This document shows, one piece after another, positions 63,225 through 64,000 of a stretch of 64,000 nucleotides of DNA. This DNA is from DATMRS01 sp035566015. Its GTDB lineage: Bacteria; Pseudomonadota; Alphaproteobacteria; Sphingomonadales; Sphingomonadaceae. Below the pieces are notes generated by a model. It was not told the origin of the DNA and made no database searches. It worked only from the letters and a program-made list of their open reading frames with translations. Each line of letters opens with the position of its first letter. The first letter of the stretch is position 1. The stretch lies in assembly GCA_035566015.1 (NCBI GenBank), contig DATMRS010000009.1, positions 1-64,000 of the forward strand, given 5' to 3'. A program made the position numbers and the translations under genes.

Positions 63225-63902
63225 ATGATCAGAAGCATGAAAGTTGCGGCAGCGCTGGCAGTCGGGCTGGGGACGGCCATGCCTGCTTCGGCCGCCCTCA
63301 TCGTCTGCGCCGATCAAAGCTGCAGCGGCACCACCACCAACGTGCTGTTCGACAATAACGACAGCGGCACGACGATCACGGGCACGGTGAACGGCACCGA
63401 CGTCTATTTCAAGAATACTGGTAATCTGACGATGACGACGCAGGGGAGCGGCCAGGCTTCGCTGCGGGGCGCAAGCAACGGCCCGCTGACGGGGACGGTC
63501 GCGATTTCGATCAAGAACTCCACCTTCACCAGCTTCGAATTCAACCTGCCGGGCATTCCGGGCAATGCCCAGAATGAGGCCAGCAGCGTGACCTTCACCA
63601 TCGTCGATGGCGCGGGCAATGAATATTCGATCGCGAGCCCCTATCCGACCTACAGCCTCAGCGGCAATGGGCAGAACTGGTTCAGCGGCCACACCACCGA
63701 TGGCGACGTGATCAAATCGATCACGCTGGCGCTTGGCCCCACCGGCGCGGGCGTCGACGCGCTGACGCAGCCGCGTTTCGGCGGCATCGCCCCGGCGGCG
63801 GTGCCGGAACCGGCGACGTGGGGCATGCTGATCGTCGGCTTCGGCCTGATCGGCGCCGCGATGCGCCGCCGCGCGGCACGACCGGCGGTGACGCTGGCCT
63901 GA
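63225..63902 (+). CDS. Secreted protein with PEPxxWA-CTERM sorting tail
   Basis: A 225-residue exported protein: signal peptide MIRSMKVAAALAVGLGTAMPASA, a beta-rich body (VCADQSCSG, NGTDVYFKNTGNLTMTTQG), and the C-terminal VPEPATWGMLIVGFGLIGAAMRRRAA, a hydrophobic helix with Arg cluster (the PEPxxWA variant of PEP-CTERM, typical of sphingomonads). Such proteins are processed by an exosortase system and linked with exopolysaccharide. No exosortase is in this window. Followed by a strong terminator. Confidence 0.9.
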   Translation: MIRSMKVAAALAVGLGTAMPASAALIVCADQSCSGTTTNVLFDNNDSGTTITGTVNGTDVYFKNTGNLTMTTQGSGQASLRGASNGPLTGTVAISIKNSTFTSFEFNLPGIPGNAQNEASSVTFTIVDGAGNEYSIASPYPTYSLSGNGQNWFSGHTTDGDVIKSITLALGPTGAGVDALTQPRFGGIAPAAVPEPATWGMLIVGFGLIGAAMRRRAARPAVTLA

Positions 63903-63929
63903 ACGGCAAAAAAAGAGAGTTGCAATGAA

Positions 63930-63957
63930 GGGCGGCCGACTGCGGTCGCCCTTTTTT
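63930..63957 (+). terminator. Rho-independent terminator of the PEPxxWA-CTERM gene
   Basis: GGGCGGCC - 6 bases - GGTCGCCC (one G-U wobble) then TTTTTT at 63952-63957, 27 bp after the stop. Confidence 0.9.
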
Positions 63958-64000
63958 AGTGACGTCGAGGTGGCAGGAGCCGCTGGCCCGTGTCGGGTTC

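Overview
The window is a GC-rich, densely coded chromosomal stretch from a sphingomonad (Alphaproteobacteria, Sphingomonadales). The evidence is the set of genes themselves: a SUF operon led by an Rrf2 regulator, a DivK-type receiver, DUF6456 and DUF3572 proteins, a PEPxxWA-CTERM protein, a Spinster-like MFS transporter next to a TonB receptor, and dispersed G/C-rich palindromes typical of the group. I cannot name the species. No integrase, transposase, phage gene or CRISPR array was seen.

Positions 1-46 kb are mainly housekeeping. In order: the 5' two thirds of a ribonucleotide reductase alpha gene (minus, running off the left edge); class I fumarase; aroC-fabI-yihY-cbpA-like block (minus); acetyl-CoA synthetase; a small XRE regulator divergent from a DUF6456 protein; rpmB; tadA; ridA and small hydrolases; divK; thrS; an alpha/beta hydrolase-TPR pair; gloA-gloB; tRNA-Gly(TCC). 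A tightly packed minus operon argH-lipoprotein-lysA-galU-cysG-like-corA-like-ATPase (25.1-31.4 kb) is followed by dapD and a nucleotidase, then a SUF Fe-S operon (34.7-41.0 kb, order rrf2-sufB-[DUF559]-sufC-sufD-sufS-sufT-sufA). The DUF559 nuclease-like gene splits the SUF operon and is flanked by identical 41-bp direct repeats. pyrD, gamma-glutamyltransferase and an acyl-CoA ligase follow.

Positions 46.8-59.5 kb form an accessory catabolic island. It holds a Rieske aromatic-ring oxygenase/O-demethylase-type protein, a MarR regulator, two LigD-like short-chain dehydrogenases, two related secreted NTF2-like proteins, an MFS transporter, a TonB-dependent receptor and three glutathione S-transferases, one of which strongly resembles LigF beta-etherase. 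A short palindrome of the form TTGAC-N3-GTCAA recurs upstream of the Rieske gene, in the marR divergent region, and upstream of both GST transcription units, which suggests one MarR regulon. The layout recalls the Calpha-dehydrogenase plus glutathione-etherase logic of lignin dimer breakdown, but the real substrate is unknown. This is the most interesting part of the window.

Positions 59.6-64 kb return to core genes: tRNA-Tyr, a SpoU-type rRNA methyltransferase, the helicase HrpB, and a PEPxxWA-CTERM secreted protein with a clear terminator.
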